Below are positions 1 to 4,302 of a DNA stretch of 5,866 bases, in pieces; the stretch's first letter is position 1, and each line of letters begins with the position of its first letter. The notes below the pieces were generated by a model that was given only the letters and a program-made list of their open reading frames with translations, made no database searches and was not told the origin of the DNA. Position numbers and translations under genes: made by a program. This DNA is from Syntrophomonas sp. (GTDB taxonomy: Bacteria; Bacillota; Syntrophomonadia; Syntrophomonadales; Syntrophomonadaceae), in contig PWPP01000058.1 of NCBI GenBank assembly GCA_003558625.1, positions 1-5,866 of the forward strand. The letters run 5' to 3'.

Positions 1-486
1 ATCGAAGCGGTCATCGACCTTATCAACCAGGGGCCGTTCTTCCAGCTCCTGTCCATGGAGGTAAAGGCGCTGGGTTCCGGTTACTGCAGGGTAGAACTCG
101 ATATGGAGAAAAAACATCTGAACCCGTTTGGAGGGATCCATGGAGGGGTTTATTCCTCCCTAATAGACACTGCCGCGTACTGGGCTCTATATTGTGATGT
201 CGAGGAGAATGTCGGATTCATATCTCTTGATGTACAAGTCGATATGTTGTCTGCGGTCAAGGATGGCCTGTTGATAGTAGAAGGGAAACGCATTAAAGCG
301 GGAAAAAGTATTTGCAAGGCAGAAGCCGTGATTACAGATAAAAAAGGAAAGCTACTAGCCCATGGCGCTTCTAAGCTAATGGTCATTCCTGGTGTGCAAA
401 CCATAAACCAGGCAGTTATGTCCTTAGGCTATCCATCACTGCCGCCCAAGTATATTAAAGTGGATCAATTGGAATCGACACACTAA
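1..486 (+). CDS. PaaI-family hotdog-fold thioesterase (5' end outside window)
   Basis: This is a probable acyl-CoA thioesterase of the PaaI/hotdog family, which hydrolyses acyl- or aryl-CoA thioesters in the cytoplasm. The frame is open from base 1, and the residues before the Met at 55 (ending in LINQGPFFQLLS) continue the normal N-terminal helix of this family, so Met55 is internal and the true start lies to the left. The hallmark segment follows: NPFGGIHGG, then the hotdog helix VYSSLIDTAAYWAL. Counting from Met55, His29-Gly-Gly and Asp38 sit where PaaI enzymes place the substrate-binding and catalytic residues. The later strands (ISLDVQVDMLSAV, IVEGKRIKAGKSICKAEAVI, LLAHGASKLMV) match the usual beta-sheet pattern. 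A roughly 30-residue tail after the last strand shows no motif. The acyl substrate cannot be told from sequence. No terminator hairpin is visible after the stop; tandem repeats begin 8 bp downstream. Confidence 0.88.
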   Translation: MEAVIDLINQGPFFQLLSMEVKALGSGYCRVELDMEKKHLNPFGGIHGGVYSSLIDTAAYWALYCDVEENVGFISLDVQVDMLSAVKDGLLIVEGKRIKAGKSICKAEAVITDKKGKLLAHGASKLMVIPGVQTINQAVMSLGYPSLPPKYIKVDQLESTH

Positions 487-493
487 TCATAAG

Positions 494-635
494 CACCAAA
501 TGGGGTCAGGCCTTCAACTTCACCAAATGCACCAAATGGGGTCAGGCCTTCAACTTCACCAAATGCACCAAATGGGGTCAGGCCTTACACTTCACCAAAC
601 ACCAAATGGGGTCAGGCCTTACACTTCACCAAATG
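494..635 (+). repeat. Tandem array of four 36-bp units
   Basis: Four head-to-tail units start at 494, 530, 566 and 600. Units 1 and 2 are identical. Units 3 and 4 change the end of the core from CAACTT to ACACTT, and unit 3 is 2 bp short (34 bp, lacking the final TG). Each unit has a 9-18-9 plan: CACCAAATG, the core GGGTCAGGCCTTCAACTT, then CACCAAATG again. Two CACCAAATG copies therefore abut at the junctions. There are no spacers, so this is not a CRISPR array. Related single units lie at 1930-1965 and 4045-4080. The core resembles intergenic repeats associated with IS200-like/REP-associated transposases; that link is from memory and is an inference, since no transposase is present here. Confidence 0.95.
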
Positions 636-751
636 GCTGCAGGTCGGATGATAGAGCATCATCAGGCTTTTTGCTGCGGTCTAGATCACGTTATAAAAGG
701 GGTTTAAACGAAATGGCAAATGAAAATTCAATACAAGAACCGACCTGTTTT
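600..751 (+). repeat. 152-bp dispersed repeat, copy A
   Basis: This stretch matches 4045-4196 over 152 bp with no gaps and seven mismatches by hand alignment (about 95% identity). It consists of the last 36-bp unit of the tandem array plus 116 bp of further sequence. The extra part holds a small stem-loop (GATGAT-AGAGC-ATCATC, 647-663), a second inverted repeat (CAGGTCGG at 640-647, CCGACCTG at 740-747), and an AAAAGGGG ribosome-binding-like site (695-702) 10 bp before an ATG at 713. Similarity to copy B stops abruptly after 751. It could be the end of a decayed mobile element or a small non-autonomous element. No terminal inverted repeat or target duplication bounds the full 152 bp. Confidence 0.9.
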
Positions 752-835
752 CCATGTTTTTCAAGATCCCACCCCTTCCGGTCAGGCCAGGCAATGCTTA
801 CCCCCGGAGTGGATACCTCAAAAAAACGTTATTGA
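713..835 (+). CDS. Doubtful 40-residue ORF starting in repeat copy A
   Basis: An ATG at 713 lies 10 bp after AAAAGGGG and opens a 40-codon frame beginning MANENSIQEPTCF. The first 13 codons are shared, apart from one T/S change, with the frame starting at 4158 in repeat copy B. The two proteins then diverge completely where the DNA repeat ends. This suggests the repeat carries the 5' end of a former gene and that the rest of this frame is chance. The frame can be extended upstream through the tandem repeats to 500, but that part is only translated repeat. No family is recognised. It is listed as a possible gene remnant, not an expected protein. Confidence 0.2.
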   Translation: MANENSIQEPTCFPCFSRSHPFRSGQAMLTPGVDTSKKRY

Positions 836-943
836 CGATGTCCGGGTCAGCATCTAAAAAGTGCAGCATGTATAGATCCCTGATAAAATAATACCGGTTA
901 GACAAGTACTACACATTTGTTTCCGAGGCTAAAACAATCGGTG
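752..943. other. Intergenic stretch with no recognised content
   Basis: Between the end of repeat copy A and the stop codon of the minus-strand VOC gene I see no convincing gene, RNA, promoter or strong hairpin. A short GGTCAGGCC at 780-788 echoes the repeat core but is too short to count as a unit. No T-tailed hairpin appears on the minus strand immediately downstream of the VOC gene, so how its transcript ends is unclear. Confidence 0.5.
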
Positions 944-1840
944 TCAGGAGTTGTAAGCCCTTTCCAATTGAGCAATATCGATCTTTTTCATCTTCATCAT
1001 AGCCTGCATGACCTTGCCTGCTTTTTCCGGGTCAGGATCTTGCAGCAGTTCATTTAATCTCAACGGAATAATCTGCCAGGAAACACCAAAGCGGTCTTTA
1101 AGCCAACCGATTTGTTCCGCCTCCGGGACGGCAGAGAGCTGGTTCCAGTAATGGTCAACTTCACCCTGTGTTTCACAGCTTACACTTAAGGAAATCGCTT
1201 CAGTAAAGGTAAATTGGTGATCCAGTGCGCTATCCATGGCGGTGAAATACTGCCCGGCGAGTGTAAACTCGGCATAATTGATATAGTTTTCATCATTGGG
1301 CGCTTGACCGGGGCCATATCGATAGATCTCTCCCACCTGCGCCTGCTTAAAAACAGAGGTGTAAAAATTCATAGCCTCTTCAGCTTTGCCTGCCTGATAA
1401 CCAACAAACAGCAGGGAGGGAACGATCTTTTGTCCCCTACCACCGGACAGGTTAATCTGCCAAGATACACCATATTGGTCTTCGATCCAACCATATTTTT
1501 CACTGAAAAAATATTTGTCCAACGGCATCAGGACTTTTCCTCCAGGGGACAGGTGCGCCCATAACTCATCGACTTCACCCTCAGTGACGCAGTGAACAGA
1601 AAAAGAGATGGCCGGGGTGAAATTAAAGATCGGACCGCCATTTAAAGCGATAAAGTGGTGATCCTCCAATTCAAATTCCATCGTCATGACGCTGCCTTCA
1701 GGTTTCCCTGAGGTTTCGGCACTGGTTTTATCATAGCGGGCAGTCTCCAGTGTCCTTACATTATTAAAAATACCGGTATAAAATGCGACTGCTTCTTCTG
1801 CCTGATCATCAAACCACAAAAAAGGGATGATTCTTTGCAT
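944..1840 (-). CDS. Two-domain VOC/PhnB-like protein (3-dmu-9_3-mt family)
   Basis: The 298-residue protein is a tandem duplication of the glyoxalase/bleomycin-resistance (VOC) fold of the PhnB-like group. Domain 1 (about 1-132) opens with IIPFLWFDDQAEEAVAFYTGIF and ends YGWIEDQYGVSWQI. Domain 2 (about 138-258) opens with IVPSLLFVGYQAGKAEEAMNFY and ends IGWLKDRFGVSWQI. A helical tail with DPDPEKAGKVMQAMMKMKKIDIA follows and is typical of this family. The family name '3-demethylubiquinone methyltransferase' is historical, and methyltransferase activity should not be assumed. Members are cytoplasmic, often single-gene units, and mostly of unknown substrate. The ATG at 1838-1840 is preceded at 7 bp by AAGGAGGA (minus strand, 1848-1855), which fixes the start. 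The gene is monocistronic and divergent from the DUF3796-XRE pair. A 12-bp palindrome overlaps its candidate promoter. Confidence 0.9.
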   Translation of the reverse strand: MQRIIPFLWFDDQAEEAVAFYTGIFNNVRTLETARYDKTSAETSGKPEGSVMTMEFELEDHHFIALNGGPIFNFTPAISFSVHCVTEGEVDELWAHLSPGGKVLMPLDKYFFSEKYGWIEDQYGVSWQINLSGGRGQKIVPSLLFVGYQAGKAEEAMNFYTSVFKQAQVGEIYRYGPGQAPNDENYINYAEFTLAGQYFTAMDSALDHQFTFTEAISLSVSCETQGEVDHYWNQLSAVPEAEQIGWLKDRFGVSWQIIPLRLNELLQDPDPEKAGKVMQAMMKMKKIDIAQLERAYNS

Positions 1841-1871
1841 GGTTTACTCCTCCTTTTAATCCGTTTTTTTA

Positions 1872-1900
1872 AGTATATAGCAAATTCTCCCATTTTACAT
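1872..1900 (-). promoter_or_regulatory. Candidate promoter of the VOC gene
   Basis: On the minus strand, TATACT (1872-1877) is a good -10 element. A weak -35 (ATGTAA, 1895-1900) lies 17 bp upstream. It sits about 30 bp before the start codon, within a T-rich leader. The -35 is poor, so recognition may need an activator or the call may be wrong. Confidence 0.35.
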
Positions 1901-1909
1901 TACGTAATG
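1898..1909. promoter_or_regulatory. 12-bp perfect palindrome, possible operator
   Basis: CATTACGTAATG is a perfect palindrome overlapping the candidate -35 of the minus-strand VOC gene. Dimeric repressors often bind such sites, but no particular regulator can be named. Twelve bases is short enough for chance to remain possible. Confidence 0.35.
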
Positions 1910-1929
1910 GATGGGCGGGTCTTGCACTT

Positions 1930-1965
1930 CACCAAAAGGGGTCAGGCCTTTAACTTCACCAAATG
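1930..1965 (+). repeat. Solitary 36-bp repeat unit
   Basis: This is a single full-length member of the 36-bp family, with left flank CACCAAAAG (one change), core GGGTCAGGCCTTTAACTT and right flank CACCAAATG. The 20 bases to its left (GGGTCTTGCACTTCACC, near 1917-1933) look like a degenerate preceding unit with part of the core deleted. It lies between divergent genes, in the same orientation as all other copies. Confidence 0.9.
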
Positions 1966-2130
1966 GGAATGAAAATTACCAAAAATAGTTTTTAAACAGT
2001 CTGACGTCAGAATGTGCGGGAAACATTGGTTCACAAGACCTCTTTTTCCGATAAAATCAGGTTTTCGGAAAATAAGATGAAAAAAAGATCTGCCCTGTCG
2101 TATGCTGGAGCCAATATTTTTACTTTTTCC
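1966..2130. other. Non-coding stretch with two inverted repeats
   Basis: No gene is visible here. Two symmetrical elements stand out. TCTGACGTCAGA (2000-2011) is a perfect 12-bp palindrome. TTTTCCGA (2044-2051) pairs with TCGGAAAA (2065-2072) across a 13-base loop. Neither is followed by a T-run that would make a terminator on the plus strand. Both lie upstream of the DUF3796 promoter and could bind regulators or be remnants. Confidence 0.4.
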
Positions 2131-2159
2131 TTTACTCCAAACTTATTATGTTATATAAT
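2131..2159 (+). promoter_or_regulatory. Candidate sigma-A promoter of the DUF3796-XRE operon
   Basis: TTTACT (2131-2136, four of six matches to TTGACA) is followed after 17 bp by a perfect TATAAT (2154-2159). The surrounding sequence is very A+T rich, and a second TATAAT at 2168-2173 has no good -35. The predicted leader to the ATG at 2225 is about 60 bases. Confidence 0.6.
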
Positions 2160-2166
2160 TATAACA
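2149..2166. promoter_or_regulatory. 18-bp inverted repeat over the -10 box, candidate operator
   Basis: TGTTATA-TAAT-TATAACA is a perfect 7-bp inverted repeat with a 4-bp centre. The centre and part of the left arm form the -10 hexamer of the operon promoter. A protein bound here would block RNA polymerase. The XRE regulator encoded two genes downstream is the obvious candidate, giving autoregulation; that is inference. The A+T richness raises the chance of accidental symmetry. Confidence 0.5.
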
Positions 2167-2210
2167 ATATAATATATATATTTAACATTAAGTGATTTTA
2201 TTATCGCATC

Positions 2211-2218
2211 AAGGAGGG
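2211..2218 (+). promoter_or_regulatory. Strong ribosome binding site deciding the DUF3796 start
   Basis: AAGGAGGG lies 6 bp before the ATG at 2225. It rules out the longer in-frame start at 2192, which would place the Shine-Dalgarno sequence inside the coding region. Confidence 0.85.
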
Positions 2219-2224
2219 ATTTCT

Positions 2225-2560
2225 ATGAAAAAGAGTAATTTGAGGTTTTTAGGTTTTCTGGGGTTCATCGGCTTTCTGGGGTTTCCCACTGGTAATTATG
2301 GTTTCTTTGGGTTCTTCGGTGCTTTTGCTTTTTTCACTTTCGGGGCCATCCGCAACGATGAGATGTTCAAGATCCATATAGCAAAAGCAGGGTTGAACGC
2401 CTTTGTTGTTTCTTTTGTCGGTTTAGTCCTGGCCATCGCCGCCCTATCCATCATACAGACGCTGGAGATCGCGGCGCTGTTCATCGGAGGCATCTATTTA
2501 ATTCAATTATTGACCTTTGTTTTTTCGTACATGGTGTATGAAAAAAGAGGTGATTTATAA
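2225..2560 (+). CDS. Small DUF3796-like membrane protein
   Basis: This 111-residue hydrophobic protein is very likely a member of the DUF3796 group, known from Firmicutes and commonly encoded next to a small XRE-type regulator, as here. Its function is unknown. After MKKSNLR comes a striking Gly-Phe-rich stretch (FLGFLGFIGFLGF at 8-20, then NYGFFGFFGAFAFFTFG at 24-40). A short polar segment (RNDEMFK, 43-49) follows. Two hydrophobic helices then run at about 56-80 and 82-103, with a charged C-terminus (YEKRGDL). I expect two or three membrane passes. The stop codon is 1 bp before the next gene, so the two are probably translationally coupled. The promoter at 2131 and the inverted repeat over it suggest control at the operon level. 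The family assignment is by recognition only. Confidence 0.8.
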   Translation: MKKSNLRFLGFLGFIGFLGFPTGNYGFFGFFGAFAFFTFGAIRNDEMFKIHIAKAGLNAFVVSFVGLVLAIAALSIIQTLEIAALFIGGIYLIQLLTFVFSYMVYEKRGDL

Positions 2561-2561
2561 A

Positions 2562-2777
2562 ATGAAGGTGGTAATCAGGTCACGCATGAAAGAATTGAGA
2601 GCCAGGTACGATTTAACCCAGGAACAGCTCGCCAACATGGTAGATGTTAGGAGAGAGACGATCGGACATATCGAGAAGAACCGGTATAATCTGTCGCTGA
2701 TACTGGCCTATAAGATTTCCCGGGCGCTCCACAGCACCATAGAAGAAGTATTTATGTTTGAGGAGAGTGCAGAGTGA
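2562..2777 (+). CDS. XRE-family helix-turn-helix transcriptional regulator
   Basis: This 71-residue cytoplasmic protein is essentially a single Cro/CI-type HTH domain. The order is RSRMKELRARYDLTQEQLANMV (helices 1-2), then DVRRETIGHIEKNRYNLSL (recognition helix and turn), then AYKISRALHSTIEEVFMFEE. The TQEQLA and ETIGHIEKNRYNLSL motifs are diagnostic of this short group. There is no effector or dimerisation domain beyond the HTH. The chosen ATG at 2562 lies 1 bp after the stop of the DUF3796 gene and 9 bp after AGAGGTG (2546-2552). Upstream in-frame starts at 2517 and 2538 would overlap that gene and lose the ribosome binding site. The likely role is regulating its own operon with the membrane protein, perhaps through the inverted repeat at 2149-2166. 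Confidence 0.92.
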   Translation: MKVVIRSRMKELRARYDLTQEQLANMVDVRRETIGHIEKNRYNLSLILAYKISRALHSTIEEVFMFEESAE

Positions 2778-2795
2778 GAATCTGGGTGATATAAA

Positions 2796-2909
2796 ATGAA
2801 GGTTGACCGGTCAGGACGGAAAGACAAATGCTGTAGAGGCGCTTTAATGAATTACAATCGCAGCCGGCACCGCGATCAAAGGGGCCGGTTGCATGTTTTT
2901 CATGGATGA
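2796..2909 (+). CDS. Doubtful 37-residue basic ORF
   Basis: An ATG at 2796 follows GGTGAT (2785-2790) and opens a 37-codon frame (MKVDRSGRKDKCCRGALM...), rich in Arg and Lys. The start region is a near-copy of the one used by the XRE gene: GGTGAT, ATAAAATGAAGGT, differing by two inserted T's. No family is recognised, and the 3' part overlaps a terminator-like hairpin, so it is more likely a duplicated initiation site or gene remnant than a real protein. Confidence 0.2.
   Translation: MKVDRSGRKDKCCRGALMNYNRSRHRDQRGRLHVFHG
2860..2900 (+). terminator. Probable terminator of the DUF3796-XRE operon
   Basis: GCAGCCGGC (2860-2868) pairs with GCCGGTTGC (2884-2892) through nine pairs, including one G-T, across a 15-base loop. 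A T-run (2896-2900) follows three bases later. It lies 83 bp after the XRE stop. The long loop and short T-run make it moderate in strength. Confidence 0.45.
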
Positions 2910-2981
2910 GAGGGCGCTACAGCCAATGGCACTGTAAAATGTAAGCAGGTAAACCAGGGTTGAACATAGAAAAGAGCCCTC

Positions 2982-3005
2982 AAAAAAGATGTTCCGAAGA
3001 ACGTC
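2982..3005 (-). terminator. Minus-strand terminator-like hairpin with UUCG loop
   Basis: Read on the minus strand, GACGTTC-TTCG-GAACATC (3005-2988) forms a stem of six pairs with one mismatch, closed by a C(UUCG)G tetraloop. Six T's follow directly (2987-2982). This is textbook terminator layout, yet no minus-strand gene is evident upstream of it. Confidence 0.4.
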
Positions 3006-3035
3006 CGCAGCCAGCCAAATGGAGGATGAGGTCTC

Positions 3036-3128
3036 ATGTATAAGCTTCAACCGTTAGTATCGTTATTCCTGCTCTTAGTAAAAGGAATGATGCAAGCGCA
3101 GGAAACTGCAAAGCCTGGCCTTGTCTAG
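3036..3128 (+). CDS. Possible 30-residue hydrophobic small protein
   Basis: The ATG at 3036 follows GGAGG (3021-3025) at 10 bp, and a frame of 30 codons ends at TAG 3126-3128. The product starts MYKLQPLVSLFLLLVKGMMQ, a lysine followed by a hydrophobic run resembling a single short membrane segment or signal peptide, and ends in a polar tail. An in-frame TGA at 3027 rules out a longer form. No family is recognised and no promoter is apparent close upstream. The good ribosome binding site is the only positive sign. Confidence 0.25.
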   Translation: MYKLQPLVSLFLLLVKGMMQAQETAKPGLV

Positions 3129-3150
3129 ATCCGCTTCTTTCATCTATAAT
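3121..3150 (+). promoter_or_regulatory. Candidate promoter of the GNAT gene
   Basis: TTGTCT (3121-3126, four of six matches) and a perfect TATAAT (3145-3150) are separated by 18 bp, about 80 bp upstream of the acetyltransferase start. A second TATAAT at 3156-3161 lacks a good -35. Confidence 0.5.
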
Positions 3151-3230
3151 CTGTTTATAATATATACGCTATGAAAATAAAGTGGTATTAGCGATGGTTC
3201 AGGGGTCATGGAATTAACAAGGGAAGCAGG

Positions 3231-3875
3231 GTGGATATGTTGAAAGATCATAAAACGATCAAGCTGGTTGAGATCGATGGCGATCACGAAACTGCCTTTG
3301 CCGATATTCTCCTGGATGCCTTCACCGAAGAGGGTCTTTCCAATTATCTCTATGATTTTTCCAATCCGCGGACCAGGTTATTGTTCAATGAATTAGGCAA
3401 GTTAAAGATACAGCTTTTTACCAGAGGCGGCCATACTGCTGTTGCTGCAGAAGTAAACGGGGAATTGGCAGGGGGGGCCCTGGTGTATCATCCGGAGAAA
3501 ACGCCTTTTTTAAAAGCTTTCACTATCTATTATGCTAGAGTCTTATTCATTTTCCCCCGGATTCTGCGAGCCCTACGGATCGAGCGGGCTTGGAAGACCC
3601 GGCATCTAATGCAGTGTCCGGAAGAGATACAGAAACCATACTATACATTTGAAATCCTTGGTGTCAGTAAAAAACACCAGGGCCAGGGGATTGGTAGATT
3701 TCTGCTCCATCACATTACCGAGCTTGTAAAAAAGGATAAAAAGGCCAGAGGAATCTACATCTATACGGCAGATAAAAAAAACCAGCTGATTTATGAAAAA
3801 GCTGGTTATAAGACCTTAGCCGAAAGAAAGGGAGAAGACATCACCATCTATCACCTCTGGATGCCGGTAAGATGA
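3231..3875 (+). CDS. GNAT-family N-acetyltransferase
   Basis: This 214-residue cytoplasmic enzyme is expected to transfer an acetyl group from acetyl-CoA to an amine; its acceptor is unknown. The acetyl-CoA signature is clear: FEILGVSKKHQGQGIGRFLL (140-159), with the pyrophosphate-binding QGQGIG at 150-155. The late GNAT motif NQLIYEKAGYKTLAE (184-198) contains the conserved Tyr before the final strands. The N-terminal half (about 1-130) forms the acceptor side and includes a hydrophobic-basic stretch (TIYYARVLFIFPRILRALRIERAW) that may be a lid helix. The layout recalls puromycin-acetyltransferase-like GNATs, but drug resistance is not implied. GTG at 3231 is preceded at 6 bp by AAGGGA (3219-3224). 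ATG at 3237 is an equally possible start two codons later. The gene has its own promoter and terminator, so it is probably monocistronic. Confidence 0.88.
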   Translation: MDMLKDHKTIKLVEIDGDHETAFADILLDAFTEEGLSNYLYDFSNPRTRLLFNELGKLKIQLFTRGGHTAVAAEVNGELAGGALVYHPEKTPFLKAFTIYYARVLFIFPRILRALRIERAWKTRHLMQCPEEIQKPYYTFEILGVSKKHQGQGIGRFLLHHITELVKKDKKARGIYIYTADKKNQLIYEKAGYKTLAERKGEDITIYHLWMPVR

Positions 3876-3970
3876 CCGACGGATAAAAAGTTTGCGATCA
3901 GGGGATGAAATCCCTAATTTTCGGACTTCATCTTGAAAAAACAGGAATATCCGAAGCTTGTAATAAGGCG

Positions 3971-3997
3971 TCCGGTGCCACCACCGGAGGTTTTTTT
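3971..3997 (+). terminator. Rho-independent terminator of the GNAT gene
   Basis: TCCGGTG (3971-3977) pairs perfectly with CACCGGA (3982-3988) across a CCAC loop. GG and seven T's (3991-3997) follow. It lies about 95 bp after the stop. A smaller hairpin, GGGAT-GAA-ATCCC (3902-3914), sits nearer the stop, with only a short T-run after it. Confidence 0.85.
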
Positions 3998-4044
3998 CTT
4001 TAACCATTATTTTTCAGAACAGGAACCGTTCATTAAAAAGTAAC

Positions 4045-4196
4045 CACCAAATGGGGTCAGGCCTTACACTTAACCAAATGGCTGCAGGTCGGAGGATAGA
4101 GCATCATCCGGCTTTTTGGTACGGTCTAGATCCCGTTATAAAAGGGGTTTAAACGAAATGGCAAATGAAAATTCAATACAAGAACCGTCCTGTTTT
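4045..4196 (+). repeat. 152-bp dispersed repeat, copy B
   Basis: This is the second copy of the element at 600-751, gap-free with seven mismatches. It begins with a single 36-bp unit (4045-4080; right flank AACCAAATG, one change) and continues with the 116-bp segment that includes AAAAGGGG and an ATG at 4158. Relative to copy A, the CAGGTCGG/CCGACCTG inverted repeat has one mismatch (right arm CCGTCCTG), and the small stem has a mismatch in GATGAT. The pairing is therefore not conserved. Its right end is only 40 bp from the -35 of the pstS promoter. Confidence 0.9.
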
Positions 4197-4247
4197 TATG
4201 ATTGCACTGCCTCTCCATACTATAACAATTACTTATTTTACAAATGA
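4158..4247 (+). CDS. Doubtful 29-residue ORF starting in repeat copy B
   Basis: The ATG at 4158, after AAAAGGGG, opens MANENSIQEPSCF, matching the first 13 residues of the frame in copy A. It then runs into unrelated sequence and stops at TGA 4245-4247, inside the pstS promoter. The pattern indicates a gene fragment carried by the repeat, not a functional protein. No family is recognised. Confidence 0.2.
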   Translation: MANENSIQEPSCFYDCTASPYYNNYLFYK

Positions 4248-4266
4248 CATCGGATTATAGTACAAT
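4237..4266 (+). promoter_or_regulatory. Candidate promoter of pstS
   Basis: TTTACA (4237-4242, five of six matches) and TACAAT (4261-4266, five of six) are separated by 18 bp and lie about 35 bp before the ATG. No clear set of regularly spaced Pho-box repeats is visible upstream, where the dispersed repeat ends at 4196. Confidence 0.6.
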
Positions 4267-4286
4267 GTGTATAAATTTTGCTGATT

Positions 4287-4296
4287 GGAGGAGAGG
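4287..4296 (+). promoter_or_regulatory. Ribosome binding site deciding the pstS start
   Basis: GGAGGAGAGG ends 6 bp before the ATG at 4303. An in-frame TTG at 4285 would place this site inside the gene and spoil the signal peptide start, so ATG 4303 is preferred. Confidence 0.8.
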
Positions 4297-4302
4297 AAGA
4301 GT

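Noticed and set aside
494..635. CRISPR-like array because of the 36-bp period
   Set aside because: Units abut directly with no variable spacers, and no cas genes are present.
500..835. 111-codon plus-strand frame through the tandem repeats
   Set aside because: The first part is just translated 36-bp repeat (a multiple of three keeps it open), and there is no ribosome binding site at 500. Only the inner ATG at 713 has a plausible start.
1214..1564. 116-codon plus-strand frame
   Set aside because: It lies wholly antisense within the well-supported VOC gene and has no motif.
944..1840. Ubiquinone methyltransferase function suggested by the old family name
   Set aside because: The fold is a duplicated VOC domain with no S-adenosylmethionine-binding motif; the name is a historical misassignment.
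2844..3050. 68-codon minus-strand frame with hydrophobic character
   Set aside because: It needs a TTG start without a ribosome binding site, contains the terminator-like hairpin and T-run, and matches no family I recognise.
3816..4007. 63-codon minus-strand frame
   Set aside because: It overlaps the end of the GNAT gene and its terminator, and no motif or start signal is seen.
4221..4250. Pho-box reading of ATAACA, TTTACA and TGACAT
   Set aside because: The spacings (15 and 8 bp) do not match the regular 11-bp period of known PhoP sites, and the TTTACA serves as the -35.
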